Of a stretch of 64,000 nt of DNA, positions 42,653 to 53,956 are shown piece after piece (position 1 is the stretch's first letter; each line of letters begins with the position of its first letter). The DNA is from Strigamia acuminata. Lineage: Eukaryota > Arthropoda > Chilopoda > Geophilomorpha > Linotaeniidae. The stretch spans positions 9,087,601 to 9,151,600 of the forward strand of contig OX442324.1 of the NCBI GenBank assembly GCA_949358305.1. Direction: 5' to 3'. Under the pieces are notes generated by a model. That model did no database searches and was not told where the DNA came from. It saw nothing but the letters and a program-made list of their open reading frames with translations. Made by a program: the position numbers and the translations under genes.

Positions 42653-44492
42653 CTAATAAAATGTGGTGTAATCACGTCGATCCTGCTTTCGTAGGCGGCG
42701 TGACCGGAAACTGCCGATTTCAGGCGGTCGCGCGTGCGCGTCGTTGTCAACCGCACTTGCGACACCTGGTGACGGTTTCGGTAGTTGATTTTTCTCACTT
42801 TTCGCCGGAAGTTCATTTTCGAATAGGCCTCGTAATGATATTTGGTCATCATCGTCAATGAAACGTTCCGTTGCCGCAGAAACAGGTTTGTTTGACGAAT
42901 TTTCGTTGTTTTCCGTGACTATTTCTTTCTGTTTGTCTGCTTCTGTCAAATCTTCGGCAAATGTAACTTTTTTAGATGTTAAAGGTTTCATAATGTCATC
43001 TGAGATTTCTTCTCTCGCTTTATACGGTTTTAATCGCTCTATATTTACAATATCCATTTTCTTACCTGACGAACTTCGAATTTCGTAATCATTTGGTGCT
43101 GTTCTTCGCACTATCTCATATGGACCAGAGAATTGTGGCAGGAGTTTCTCGCTCAAACCAACCTTTCTATTTGGTGTTTTCAAATATACTAGCTCTCCTG
43201 GATCGAATTCCACATGTACTCTGTCCAAATCAAAGCGTTTCTTGCTTTTTTCACCTTGTTCTTGTATCCGTTCATTAGAAATTCTCCTTGCTTCCCTGAT
43301 AAATCTGGAAGTACGCAAAGTGAATTCTTTTCGAGGAAGGTTTAAGTTAACATCCACATTGAGATCAGCTTCATAACCTCGCATTAAATAATAAGGGGTA
43401 TAACCTGTTGTTTCATGGACTCCAGTATTATAAGAGAAAAGAAGAAATGGCAAAAATTCATCCCAATCCGTATGATCTTTATTTACATAATTCTGCAACA
43501 TTTTTGCTAATGTTGCATTAAATCTTTCCGTGAGCCCATTTGTTCTTGGATGGTATCCGGAAGTACTCTTGTGGAGGGATTTGAATAATGCAGATATCTC
43601 CTTAATCATCTCATTTCTGTATTCTGTTCCCTTATCACTCAAAATCTCTCGTGGGCTTCCTTCTTTCAGCATGACTTCATAAACAAGTGATTTCGCTGCT
43701 TCAAGAGCTGTGCAAGCTGGTGCTGCTCTAGCTATTGCAGTGCGCGATAAATAATCCGTAATAACGAAAACAAACTTGTTTCCCGTATCAGATGTTGGAA
43801 AACTTCCTAATGTGTCTATGGCGACTCTTTCAAACGGTCTCGACACTGTCGACCACGGTTGCATCAATCCTTTTGGTGGCGTTGTCATAGTTTTTGCACT
43901 TGCACACGATGAACATGAGAGTACGTGATTCCTCACGTCCCTATAGATCTTAGGCCAGAAGAATCTTGTTCTTATTCTCTTCCACGTTTTGTTAAGGCCT
44001 AAATGAGCTCCTGTAAGACCGTCATGCATTTCAACTAATACGCACCTGCGTAAATGCTGCGGAACATACAACAATTCTTCCGTGTTTAAGGAATCAAATT
44101 TCTTCTTCTTAAACAATGTGTCGCCTTGAAATACTAATTGCTTTAGCGTTCGTCTTCTGTTGCGCGGAAGTTGCTCATTTTTCTGCAAGGTTGTGATGAT
44201 TTCCAAAATCTTCTGATCTTTGCGCTGCTCAGCAGGCAAATTGAGATTCTCGAGAGCTAGTGAAGGAATTTCTATGATTTCTTCTCCACCAACCTCTTCT
44301 GGAATTCTACTTAATGCATCGGCATCTGTGTGTTTCTTGCCCGACTTATGCAATACATCATAATCGTAATCAACCAATTGCAGACTCCATCGTGCTAACC
44401 TACCATTTGGATTCTTGACGCTTTTCAGCCATTGAAGGGCTGAATGATCCGTGATGATGGTAAACTTCTTTCCGTACAAGTAAGGTCGATAC
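42653..44492 (-). pseudogene. gypsy-d pol C-terminal part: RNase H end and integrase
   Basis: The frame enters from copia-g at 44492 and runs to the stop at 42653. It has TDHSALQWL and HTDADALSR (RNase H), HDGLTGAHLG and CSSCASAK (zinc site), and the integrase core with IDTLGSFP, LSDKGTEY and LTERFNAT, then GPYEIVRR and a basic tail ending DYTTFY. All catalytic acids are present. It is separated from the RT part only by the copia-g insertion; the codon structure fits across the GATAC duplication. Confidence 0.9.
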
Positions 44493-45030
44493 TGTAGCAG
44501 AGGAAAGCGGCGCAGTTCGGTTTTCACACCGAAAAAGGAAGCGATAGGCGTGTTTCACACACGTACGAGGCGACGACGATAACGGCAATGCGTACGAGAC
44601 GGGCGCGCGGCTTAAGGCCGCTTATATGCGCTGGAGATGGACTAAAAGGTGTTCTAATAATGAACACTAACAACTAAAATAATAAAACATTTAATGGAAA
44701 TGAAATAACTTACAAATAGGCTCCATTCTGGAGTTGAGAAAATCACACAGCACAAAGCACTGTGTGCGGCCATGTTGGAAGAAAACAAGAGAGAGTGGGA
44801 CACACTCTGGTGGCGATGCATGGCATTAAAAGAACATAATACATTGGGAATTGAATAGAAAGTCTAACGAATGCATGGTGCTGCATGCATAAATACAATC
44901 AATGATAATAAATATCGAATATTAACAAAACAGACTGGATAATTATAAATGTATAAATATACACCGAAATGAAAGATCATTATGTGATTCTATATCACAT
45001 CGAGACATGTCACGGTCTTATAGACCAACA
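44493..45030 (-). repeat. copia-g 3' LTR (538 bp)
   Basis: On the minus strand it starts TGTTGGTCTATAAGACC and ends CTTTCCTCTGCTACA. The first bases form a GGTCTATAAGACC inverted repeat. Confidence 0.93.
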
Positions 45031-45251
45031 ATTCCCCCTATCGATGGAAATAGAATCAGGGGAAAAGCCTATGCAAAAACTGGAATTACAGTATAATTTA
45101 CGGGAAAAGATAAATAATAAGGTCGAATCATCGAGCCGGGTACTATCATTGAAAAACACTACGTAAGCCCGAATATTCCCTCAGAAACTCGATGATCCTC
45201 ATAATCCGGTATAAGAAATAAAGAATGTCACGATAAGGTCTCGGTAAGAGT

Positions 45252-48200
45252 TCACAGTCGGAAGATGTTTGAAATTAGTGATCGCAGACGTTCAGAGCTG
45301 AGCCATTTGGTGAATATGTCTGCGACGTTCCGTTCACCGGACACTTTACGAAGATCAAAACATCCTGCCGTGAACCACTCCCTGAGCCAATGGTATTTGA
45401 CGCGGATATGCTTTGTTTTAGCATTCTCCACGTCATTCGATGTAAATTGAATACTGGCCAGGGCGTCGGAGTAAATAATCGGTCGCGAGATATGGTCGAG
45501 GATCGGAAATTCGGTGAAAATGTGATCGAGCCAGTAAGTTTCTTTCACACATTCAACTAGGGCGATAAACTCCGCTTCCATAGTTGAACATGCGACCGTT
45601 GATTGTTTTCGGCACGACCAGCCAATAGGCACATTTCCGATATAAGTTATGAAACCGCCGAAACTTAAAGACGTAGCCAAGTCGCTTGCCCACGACGCAT
45701 CCGTATACGCCCAGAGCTGACTGGACGTGCAGCCTGAAAGTTCGATGCAATAATCCATGGTGTTTGCCACGTATTGGAGTACTTGCAAAAGGGCACGAAT
45801 GTGGGTTTTGTCGTAGCACGTATTGAATTGACTCAGCGAAATGACGGAAAATAAGATGTCGGGGCGCGTCCTCGAAGCCAGAAACAGAAGCGATCCGATC
45901 AGTGATCGATATGGAAAGTCAATCAAGTTGTCGGTGGGTCCCCTCACGAGTGTCGTCCCGGGTGTAACTGGGACTTTCACGAGTCGATTCGTCAATACTT
46001 CAAACTTCTTGACCAGTTTGGCAATATAGGCGCGTTGTGAAATAAAGGTGCGCCCCATATCTCGGATGAACTCGACTCCTAATAGTTTCGTGATGGGTCC
46101 GAGGTTGACGATATCGAACTTCGAGGTGATAAGTTGGATAATTCGGTTTAACACGGTGTCGGAAGCGTAAAACAGAACAATGTCATCGACGTACACCAGC
46201 ATGACTGCACAATTGCCGTAGATATACACGCAATTGCAGGCGGGCATTTTCCGGAAACCGAGGGCTCGAAGTGACTCGTCCAACTTTTCGTACCACTGCC
46301 TCCCTGATTGGTGAAGTCCGTAGAGGGATTTAACAAGCAGCCATACGTTGTCGGGATTCGTACAGGTTGCACCTGCCGGGATGCGCATGTACACCTTGTG
46401 CTTCAGGTCCCCGTACAGGTATGCACACCTGACGTCGAGGTGCGCATCTTTCCACCCTTTCAAAACAACCAGAAGACAGAAGAAAAGTCGGATGAGCACA
46501 AAGTTTACGACCGGACTGAAGACCTCGTCGTAGTCCACTCCCAGGGTTTGTCGAAAGCCCTGGGCCACGAGTCTTGCGCGATAACGAGTTATGGTGCCGG
46601 CCGCGTCCGATTTTAACTTGAAAATCCATTTACAGCCCAACACTGTGGTTTTGGGCGGTCTCGGGACTTCAACGTAAATTTCTCTTTCTTTGAATGTCCC
46701 TAACTCCTCATCGATGGCTTCGCGCCATTTTGGGGCGTCATGAAATTTTGGGATTTCGGCATACGATGACGGTTCCGTGCGACATAGATGTGCGACGTGA
46801 CGAGGACCAGGAATCGTGGGCAGCGTGTGTTCCATATTGCCGAAAAAGAACAGTTCCGGGTCGTAGGGGAGATCGTTCATAACACAGAATTCTTCAACGT
46901 CTCGTCTCGAACGCAGTCGAAGATTCGGTTCCGGGAAATAATAAACGTCGATATCGATGCAGCCGGGTCGTTGATCTTTCCGAAGATGCTCCTCCCGAAC
47001 CCATCGTCTAAAGACTGTATCTCCGCCGATATAGCGCCAAAAGAAAGACGTTTTTCCCGCTGACGGGGCTGCAACATGAGTTGGACCAGGAGGTAACGGA
47101 GATAAAGCACCTTGATCGAAAATTGGCATCATTTGCTGCAAAACGTTTCGGCCATCTCTTCTACGTGTTGTGACAAAACGTAGTGGTGATCCCGGCGGCG
47201 AGAGTCCGGGAGAACTTGCTTGAGACGTTTCTGGTGAGATGTGAGGGGATCGAACTTGATGCAATTGTGCTGCGTCCGGTTGAATTGCCTCCTCGACGAT
47301 CTGTCCAACATCTTCATCCGTGTCCTGTCCTTCCTCTTGATAAAGAATCGGGTATGATGCTGAGCGGCCCACGCTTGCTGAACTGGGCAATGCTAATGCA
47401 CATGCATCTATAAGTTGACGTTCCGGAGTATTAAGTGGAGGAATGTGAACACAAGGAATGGATATCGATCTCGAAACCGATCCATTTCCATCGTCGTCAT
47501 CATCATCATCAGATTCACCATTTGACGATCCGTCATCCGAATCTGTCCGTTTGGGCCAATCGACGTAATGTACGTCGTCGTCGAATGATACTCTTTGTTG
47601 TCGGTCAGCATCTGGATCGTCGAAAGTTTGATTTTGGCGACCATTACGATTTCTAAGCAATTTTCGGTAGGATTGATACTCGTCTATTTTAACGTGAATG
47701 GATTCCGTTATCGAGTTATCTATGGGGTTCCACACACGATATCCTCGTGTTCCCGTTGCATATCCAACCAAAAATCCTTCCCAGGCCCGAGCATCGAGTT
47801 TCTTTCGGCCTGGTGCAGTAAAGTGTACCCAACATTTGGATCCGATCTTTCTCAAATGTCGAAGTGATAGGGCACGTTGACGCCAGAGGATGTATGGCAC
47901 TTCATTCTTTAATCGTGAATGTGGGCTGCGATTTTTGATGTAGGCGAATGTAACCGCTAGTTCAGCCCACAGGCCCTCTGGAAGTTGTGTTTCTTCGAGT
48001 ATAGATCGAAAGTTGTCGGCCATCGTCCTGTTGATTCTCTCGGCAGTTCCGTTCATCTGTGGTGATGACGGATTTGTTCGCTGACCCTGGATCCCCTTTT
48101 CTTTAAGGTATTGAAGAAATTCATTGGACATAAATTCACCTCCTCTGTCAGACCGAATCGCTTTGATGCGGGTATTTGCAACCCGTTCGAGTCTGGCAAC

Positions 48201-49166
48201 GAGGTCTTTGAAGCATTCAAAAACTTGTGATTTCTGTGCAAGGGGCGTTATCCAGGTGTATCTCGTCGCATCGTCGATGACGGTAAAGACAAAACGAGCA
48301 CCACCAAAAGAGGTCACAGGAGCCGGCCCCCACACGTCCATGTGTAGAAGGTCTAGTGGTTGTGTCGTGCAAGGATGTGGATCCGGTTTGTGCGAAGCCC
48401 TAGTTGATTTTGCAATCCGACAGTGGTTGCAAGCCAGTTCTTGGCGTACTTCAGCTGGCTCGAGACCGTGCACATGATCGTTGTTCGCCAACAATCGCAT
48501 CGCATTAGTGTGTAAGTGGCCAAGACGACTATGCCACAAACCAGTTGCATCTTTGATTGAAGCAGGATTGGCGATAACCTTCTTCGGGGATTGAAAAGGT
48601 TTCGGGATTATCTCTTTTTGTGACGGAGAGACATTGCAAGGATTGGAGATCACTGGCAAAGGTGTGGAAGGGATTTGCTGTATTACATCAGCATAGGATG
48701 GGGTAGGTGGCTCATTGTGGATAGGAGGTAAGGATTGCGGAATAGGCAATGGATTGGTCACTACCGGAATTGACTTCTGGTTTGGCATTGGTGGCATTTG
48801 AATTCTAAAGTCCGAAATGTCACGTTGCTTTGACTGTTGCTTTTTAGGCTTCGGGATGTTCTCGAATTCAACCTCTGTCGTTACGAAAGTCTGTACAGGC
48901 TCAGGTTGAGTGATTGGAGAAATCAATGTCGAGACAGCCGGATTAGAGCACAACCCGTCCACATAATAAAGGCCACTCTTCTCCCGTGCGCGTAGGATGG
49001 GACTCTCAATCGACGATTCATAGATGTTAACTTCACCATTATAAATGTGGATATGGTGACGGGTCTTGTCGATCTTGGACACCGAGATCAAATTGGCTTC
49101 GAAGCTCGGCGCGTATAAAACGTTCGTCAAGACCACAATACTGTCGTAATCGTCTACGCGTGTCAA
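45252..49166 (-). CDS. copia-g integrase-RT-RNase H (1304 codons after the internal stop)
   Basis: This continues the gag-protease frame after one TAA at 49167. It starts with the rest of protease (TNVLYAPSFEANLISV) and carries the zinc site (WHSRLGHLH, CNHCRIAK), integrase D277 (HMDVWGP), D340 (RSDRGGEF) and E376 (GTAERINRT), an acidic Asp/Gly/Ser linker, RT with YVDD at about 992, and RNase H (YTDASWA, CSTMEAEFIAL, KTKHIRVKYHWLRE). It has no other defect. It would be made only by readthrough, or not at all. Confidence 0.9.
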   Translation of the reverse strand: MTRVDDYDSIVVLTNVLYAPSFEANLISVSKIDKTRHHIHIYNGEVNIYESSIESPILRAREKSGLYYVDGLCSNPAVSTLISPITQPEPVQTFVTTEVEFENIPKPKKQQSKQRDISDFRIQMPPMPNQKSIPVVTNPLPIPQSLPPIHNEPPTPSYADVIQQIPSTPLPVISNPCNVSPSQKEIIPKPFQSPKKVIANPASIKDATGLWHSRLGHLHTNAMRLLANNDHVHGLEPAEVRQELACNHCRIAKSTRASHKPDPHPCTTQPLDLLHMDVWGPAPVTSFGGARFVFTVIDDATRYTWITPLAQKSQVFECFKDLVARLERVANTRIKAIRSDRGGEFMSNEFLQYLKEKGIQGQRTNPSSPQMNGTAERINRTMADNFRSILEETQLPEGLWAELAVTFAYIKNRSPHSRLKNEVPYILWRQRALSLRHLRKIGSKCWVHFTAPGRKKLDARAWEGFLVGYATGTRGYRVWNPIDNSITESIHVKIDEYQSYRKLLRNRNGRQNQTFDDPDADRQQRVSFDDDVHYVDWPKRTDSDDGSSNGESDDDDDDDGNGSVSRSISIPCVHIPPLNTPERQLIDACALALPSSASVGRSASYPILYQEEGQDTDEDVGQIVEEAIQPDAAQLHQVRSPHISPETSQASSPGLSPPGSPLRFVTTRRRDGRNVLQQMMPIFDQGALSPLPPGPTHVAAPSAGKTSFFWRYIGGDTVFRRWVREEHLRKDQRPGCIDIDVYYFPEPNLRLRSRRDVEEFCVMNDLPYDPELFFFGNMEHTLPTIPGPRHVAHLCRTEPSSYAEIPKFHDAPKWREAIDEELGTFKEREIYVEVPRPPKTTVLGCKWIFKLKSDAAGTITRYRARLVAQGFRQTLGVDYDEVFSPVVNFVLIRLFFCLLVVLKGWKDAHLDVRCAYLYGDLKHKVYMRIPAGATCTNPDNVWLLVKSLYGLHQSGRQWYEKLDESLRALGFRKMPACNCVYIYGNCAVMLVYVDDIVLFYASDTVLNRIIQLITSKFDIVNLGPITKLLGVEFIRDMGRTFISQRAYIAKLVKKFEVLTNRLVKVPVTPGTTLVRGPTDNLIDFPYRSLIGSLLFLASRTRPDILFSVISLSQFNTCYDKTHIRALLQVLQYVANTMDYCIELSGCTSSQLWAYTDASWASDLATSLSFGGFITYIGNVPIGWSCRKQSTVACSTMEAEFIALVECVKETYWLDHIFTEFPILDHISRPIIYSDALASIQFTSNDVENAKTKHIRVKYHWLREWFTAGCFDLRKVSGERNVADIFTKWLSSERLRSLISNIFRL

Positions 49167-50255
49167 TTATTGTACGGTTCCTTTGCCAGTAACTTGGGAT
49201 TTTCCCTGGCCTAATTCAATGTCGAAAGGTACAATGTTCGTAAAGTCGGAGAACCATGATCGTACATGCGAGACGTGGTCTGTAGCGCCACAATCTACAA
49301 TCCACTCGTTGGATTGCATAAAGTGAGCAACCGGGCGCTCAACCACTTGCGGTGCGTTCACGAAGAAAATCGTCTTCCGCACAGGACGCGAGTTGCCTCG
49401 GGGACGCGTGTCATCAACTTTCGGCGCAGAATTCTTATTAGGCTTCTTGCTCTTACTTCTAGAGCGTTGGAACGAAGCCGAAGACTGATTTGGGTCAGTG
49501 CGCCGAGGAAGGGGACATTTGTTAGCGTAGTGCCCCATTTGGTCGCAGTTGAAGCACTTCACGGATGACAGCGGTCGTCGACGACGAGAATCATTCCGAG
49601 GTCGCGATTGGTCTTTGGCGGACGCGTGCACCGATGTTGAAGAAGAATTATGGGCCAAACCCATCGATTTGAGACGTAAATATTCGGATATCAACTGTTC
49701 TGAAACCTTGCTTGGCGTAAAGTCCGCCAAAGGCATGTGATAGATGGCGAATGTCACTTGGGCGTATTCCTGCGGTATGCGGTTTAAATACTGGTATGCA
49801 TGATGCTTATCGGATACGTCTTCTTGAATGTCCTTAAGTTGGCGGACGTGGTGGTCGACACGTGCGATGAAATCGACCATTTCCTCGTTCGCCTCGAGGT
49901 GAAGACTCAAGAATTGCCACCGCATGGCTGCCTGTCTCGCCAGAGAACTAGGGGCGTAGATTTTGGATAACGCTTCCCAAGCCTCTTTGGGGGTGTTACA
50001 GACATCCAACACAGAACGTTTCGCCTCGCTCACGTGGACGTAGATAATGCCGAGTGCTTTATCCTTTTTCGTCGCGAATCGTTCTTTTTCTTTGTCGGTC
50101 AAAGTTAATAAATGTTCAGCCTCTTTCTCTTCTGTTACGTGCCTCCAGAGGCCCTCCGCTTTGAGGAGCATGCGCATCGAGCGCTGCCACGTTTCGTAGT
50201 TCGAAATGCCCAAAATAGGGATTTTTCCCATCGAGGATTCTCCTGACTTCTGCAT
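49167..50255 (-). CDS. copia-g Gag and N-terminal protease (362 aa)
   Basis: The ATG at 50255 starts MQKSGESSMGKIPILGISNY. Gag helices are followed by a CCHC knuckle CFNCDQMGHYANKC at about residue 234, a basic Ser/Arg-rich stretch, and the protease motif WIVDCGATDHVS with Asp 321; Cys replaces the usual Ser/Thr next to the Asp. The frame stops at TAA inside protease (GKGTVQ*), so this product would have the Asp motif but not a full protease. Confidence 0.9.
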   Translation of the reverse strand: MQKSGESSMGKIPILGISNYETWQRSMRMLLKAEGLWRHVTEEKEAEHLLTLTDKEKERFATKKDKALGIIYVHVSEAKRSVLDVCNTPKEAWEALSKIYAPSSLARQAAMRWQFLSLHLEANEEMVDFIARVDHHVRQLKDIQEDVSDKHHAYQYLNRIPQEYAQVTFAIYHMPLADFTPSKVSEQLISEYLRLKSMGLAHNSSSTSVHASAKDQSRPRNDSRRRRPLSSVKCFNCDQMGHYANKCPLPRRTDPNQSSASFQRSRSKSKKPNKNSAPKVDDTRPRGNSRPVRKTIFFVNAPQVVERPVAHFMQSNEWIVDCGATDHVSHVRSWFSDFTNIVPFDIELGQGKSQVTGKGTVQ

Positions 50256-50433
50256 GCTGGAGTAAACTCAGCTCACCGCACAAAACGCAAAGGCTCAGAG
50301 AATGGCGACGGCGATGTCGTAGCACTGCACACAATGAAGCTCTCGGTGACACGAAACGAAGCACTGTCAAAGCGGATATCCGACAAAGGGGAACTGATGC
50401 TATAATCAGTTGATAACCCAAAGCAAGTGTCCC

Positions 50434-50476
50434 CCTAGCGTCCTTTGTGACCACCTGGGGCCGCGGGAATGCTAGG
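50434..50476 (-). promoter_or_regulatory. copia-g leader hairpin
   Basis: CCTAGC pairs with GCTAGG around the loop motif TTCCCGCGGCCCCAGG. A competing pair CCACCT/AGGTGG is possible. The 3' arm ends 178 nt before the gag ATG. Confidence 0.55.
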
Positions 50477-51323
50477 TGGCGCAGGGCTCAGCCTTGCCTT
50501 GGAATACAACAACAGCGGTGGACGGAATGTCCGAAGAGCTGTTGCGAATCTAATAAGGACCCTCTCCAAAAATCTTAAAACTATCTTAATAATTAACAGA
50601 GTTTCACGACAGGGAAGGCGAAAAGGTCGGTGAATCTCTCGCGTAACGTCACGCGAGCTCGTGATAAAGGCACGAGCGGGTTTTCTCGAAAAACCCGTTT
50701 GAAAAACGCAATTTGGATTCGAAAATCCAAATTCTTCTCGAATAAATCGAGGCTCTTCACGAAAATACGCAAAAATCGTCGAAAAATCGCCGTGTTAATG
50801 AGTTCGGCGATACTGTGTACACGCCGGGGTGTAACACAGCGAGAATCGTCTCGTTTCGAGGAATAAATCGTCGTCGGGACGTTGTCGAAACAAATCGACG
50901 CGAAATCTGGAAAAAATAAAAGAATTCGCCTCGAAATTCGCGAGACCGCGGAATTTCGGACGATATTAGGCAGGAAAAACGATGAAATAGACAACACTGG
51001 TCGTCTATAAATGTCGGCAGTACGTCTCGAAACGTCCTCGACACGAATCTGGGCGAAAATTGACGAAACGTCTGCAAAAATAAATGAATTTGTCTGGAAA
51101 TCCGCGAATCCCGCGTGATTTTCGACAAAATTAGGCGTCGAATCGTGTAGAAAACGTTGTAGGCAGCCGTGGAACGACGGCGACGCGTATCTAACGTCTC
51201 CAATACGAAACACGGGGCGAAAATCGTCGTAAACCTACAAATGAACAATTCCGGCGCAAAATTCGCAAATTTTGCGAATATTACGTCGAAAAATTAGCAA
51301 AACAAATGTGGATTAGCAAGGAA

Positions 51324-51339
51324 CCATCCTCTGCTACCA
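51324..51339 (-). other. copia-g primer-binding site (initiator tRNA-Met 3' end)
   Basis: It reads TGGTAGCAGAGGATGG on the minus strand, continuing TT at 51322-51323 for an 18-nt match, two bases inside the LTR. Confidence 0.85.
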
Positions 51340-51341
51340 CT

Positions 51342-51879
51342 TGTAGCAGAGGAAAGCGGCGCAGTTCGGTTTTCACACCGAAAAAGGAAGCGATAGGCGT
51401 GTTTCACACACGTACGAGGCGACGACGATAACGGCAATGCGTACGAGACGGGCGCGCGGCTTAAGGCCGCTTATATGCGCTGGAGATGGACTAAAAGGTG
51501 TTCTAATAATGAACACTAACAACTAAAATAATAAAACATTTAATGGAAATGAAATAACTTACAAATAGGCTCCATTCTGGAGTTGAGAAAATCACACAGC
51601 ACAAAGCACTGTGTGCGGCCATGTTGGAAGAAAACAAGAGAGAGTGGGACACACTCTGGTGGCGATGCATGGCATTAAAAGAACATAATACATTGGGAAT
51701 TGAATAGAAAGTCTAACGAATGCATGGTGCTGCATGCATAAATACAATCAATGATAATAAATATCGAATATTAACAAAACAGACTGGATAATTATAAATG
51801 TATAAATATACACCGAAATGAAAGATCATTATGTGATTCTATATCACATCGAGACATGTCACGGTCTTATAGACCAACA
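51342..51879 (-). repeat. copia-g 5' LTR (538 bp)
   Basis: It pairs with 44493-45030 with no difference seen. Confidence 0.93.
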
Positions 51880-52984
51880 GATACTTCTCTATGCCAAACA
51901 ATATGGCAAGACATTCTCTTTCCGTCGCGGTATAGTTCTGTTCGGCTTGGCTCAGCAACCTACTTGCATAACATATAACGTGCTCCTGATTATTGATCTT
52001 CTGCTTCAGGATAGCTCCAAGACCGTAAGCACTAGCGTCCGTCGATATTATAAATGGCTGTGCGAAATTGGGGTGAGCCAGCACAGGTACCGTTACCAAA
52101 GCTGTTCTTAGTCGCTTAAATGCTTCTTCATGAGGCGGTCCCCAGTCGAATTTCTCGTCTTTCTTCGTAAGGTTGACCAAGGGTTTGGAAATATCAGCAA
52201 ATCCTAAAATGAATTTTCTATAATATGAACACAAACCCAAAAATCCCCTTAATTGTTTGACATTTAGTGGCACCGGAAATTTTGCCACAGACTCGAGATT
52301 TCGTGGATCTGGTGAAACGCCCTCTGAATCAATTACATGTCCGAGATACCGGATGGTATTGGTCCCGAAAGTACATTTACTCAGCTTCACCTTCAAATTC
52401 GCAATTCGCAGTTTTTCGAAAACTGAGTCCAAGTCTTGTAAATGTTGTTCAAATGTCTTCGAAAAGATTATAAGGTCGTCAAGATAGGCTATACAGACCT
52501 TTCCAAGGAGGTTGCCCAATACTTTATTCATCAATTTTTGAAACGCGGCTGGGCTATTACATAACCCCATTCCGAGGACATTAAATTCATAGTGTCCGGT
52601 TGAAGTGGTGAACGCTGTCTTCTCTCGATCTTGTTCATTTATTTCAACTTGATGGTATCCTTGGATTAAATCCATCATTGAGAAAAACTGGGCCCCTGCT
52701 AGTTGATCTAACGTGTCATCTATCCTTGGCAGTGGGTACACCATTTTCTTTGTAATTGCGTTCAACCTCCTCCAATCAACACAAAACCTCCATTTGCCGT
52801 CTCTTTTCTTGATGAGCAATACTGGCGCACTCCAGGGACTTTCCGATTCCCTAATGACTCCCTGTTCTAACAATTTTCTGGTTTCCTCAGCTTCTACTTC
52901 TTTTTCTGCGATTGAACGTCTATACGGCTGCAAGTGAATAGGTTCATGGTCACCTGTATCTATCTTATGACTAAAGTTGGTTAC
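51880..52984 (-). pseudogene. gypsy-d pol middle part: reverse transcriptase to RNase H start
   Basis: It follows the protease frame directly after the stop at 52985. RT motifs are LIKKRDGKWRFCVDWRRLN, FFSMMDLIQGYHQ (motif-A Asp present, unlike gypsy-c), MGLCNSPAAFQKLMN and AYLDDLIIF (YLDD). RNase H starts with ISTDASAYGLGAIL. The frame reaches the copia-g LTR at 51884 in the middle of the IEKY-RPYLYG block. Confidence 0.9.
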
Positions 52985-53956
52985 TCATCCTAAATCTGTA
53001 TCTGACATGGCAAACCTGTCCTTATTCTTCTGGAGTAGCTGCTTTATCTGCTCTTGTTGACTCTTATTCATCTTGTCTTTGGCTATTGAAGAGTCAAAAT
53101 CAAAGCAATGTGCTTGCTTTTCATCCAACAATCCACCGCCTTTGGCAGTTGGGGAGTTAGAATCAAAGCAATTTACTTGTTTTTCATCCAACAACCCAAT
53201 TTCAATAATATAATGTGCCTTACCAATCGCAGACTTCTCCTGTAGAAATATGGACTTCGCTGTTGGATTTGCCACTCGAATTACGCCTTTGCCGTTCTCA
53301 AATTTCGTCAATGTCTTGCAACAGAGAATTCCAAACCTATCGATTACATTACCTAAAGGTTCCAAAAACATTTCTGTTGTCAACGCTGTACTCAAATTAA
53401 CTGGAACTACACATTCGTGCATTGGTGGAATTGCTATATTTTTTGTCACTCTCGCTACATAATTCTGATCCACATATGTCTTATTCATCGGGAAAACTGC
53501 TTCTACTCCGCTATTTCGGCCCACAAAGATTTTTTGTAAGTCGTAATCGACGACACACCTCGCAAATGTCATGAATGGATCACCCAATAAAAGCTGGTAA
53601 TTGAAATTTCTAACTATCAAAACTTCAACTGCATACTGCAATTGTCCTATGTGAATATTCAAATTTATCTTGCCCACTGGAGTTATTAAATCATTACCTA
53701 TTCCTCGCAATCTAATGTTTGGCGTAGGCGTGTAATTCAACTGCAACATTTCTGCTATTTCTTCACTCAAAAGGTTACTTTTTGCTCCAGTGTCCATGAC
53801 TGCTTTTATTTCCAAATTCTTTACAATTACTGGGATTTCCAACAATGACTCCGAAATTTTTGCGTCAATTATTATGATCTTATCCTTTTTCCATCTTGTC
53901 TTCTTCTTCTTACTTCTATTTGGATGGTAACAATTTCTTTGTGGCCGATCCTCTAG
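52985..53956 (-). pseudogene. gypsy-d pol N-terminal part: protease, ending at a premature TGA
   Basis: The frame is open from the gag stop, in the -1 frame relative to gag, through a Lys/Arg-rich linker. The protease motif AVMDTGAKSNLLSEEI carries the DTGA active site. A TGA at 52985-52987 follows SDTDLG; gypsy-c has CGA-type Arg-coding AGA at the equivalent place (DNDLGRAH). The downstream frame is in phase, so one base change explains the stop. Confidence 0.85.

Larger units (their letters stand above)
44493..51879 (-). mobile_element. copia-g: Ty1/copia element, nearly intact (7387 bp)
   Basis: It has 538-bp LTRs with no difference that I can find, the perfect duplication GATAC (44488-44492, 51880-51884), an 18-nt initiator-Met primer site, leader hairpin, gag-pol split by a single stop codon, and an AGGGGGAAT tract before the 3' LTR. 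It is the youngest insertion in nest 2. Confidence 0.93.
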
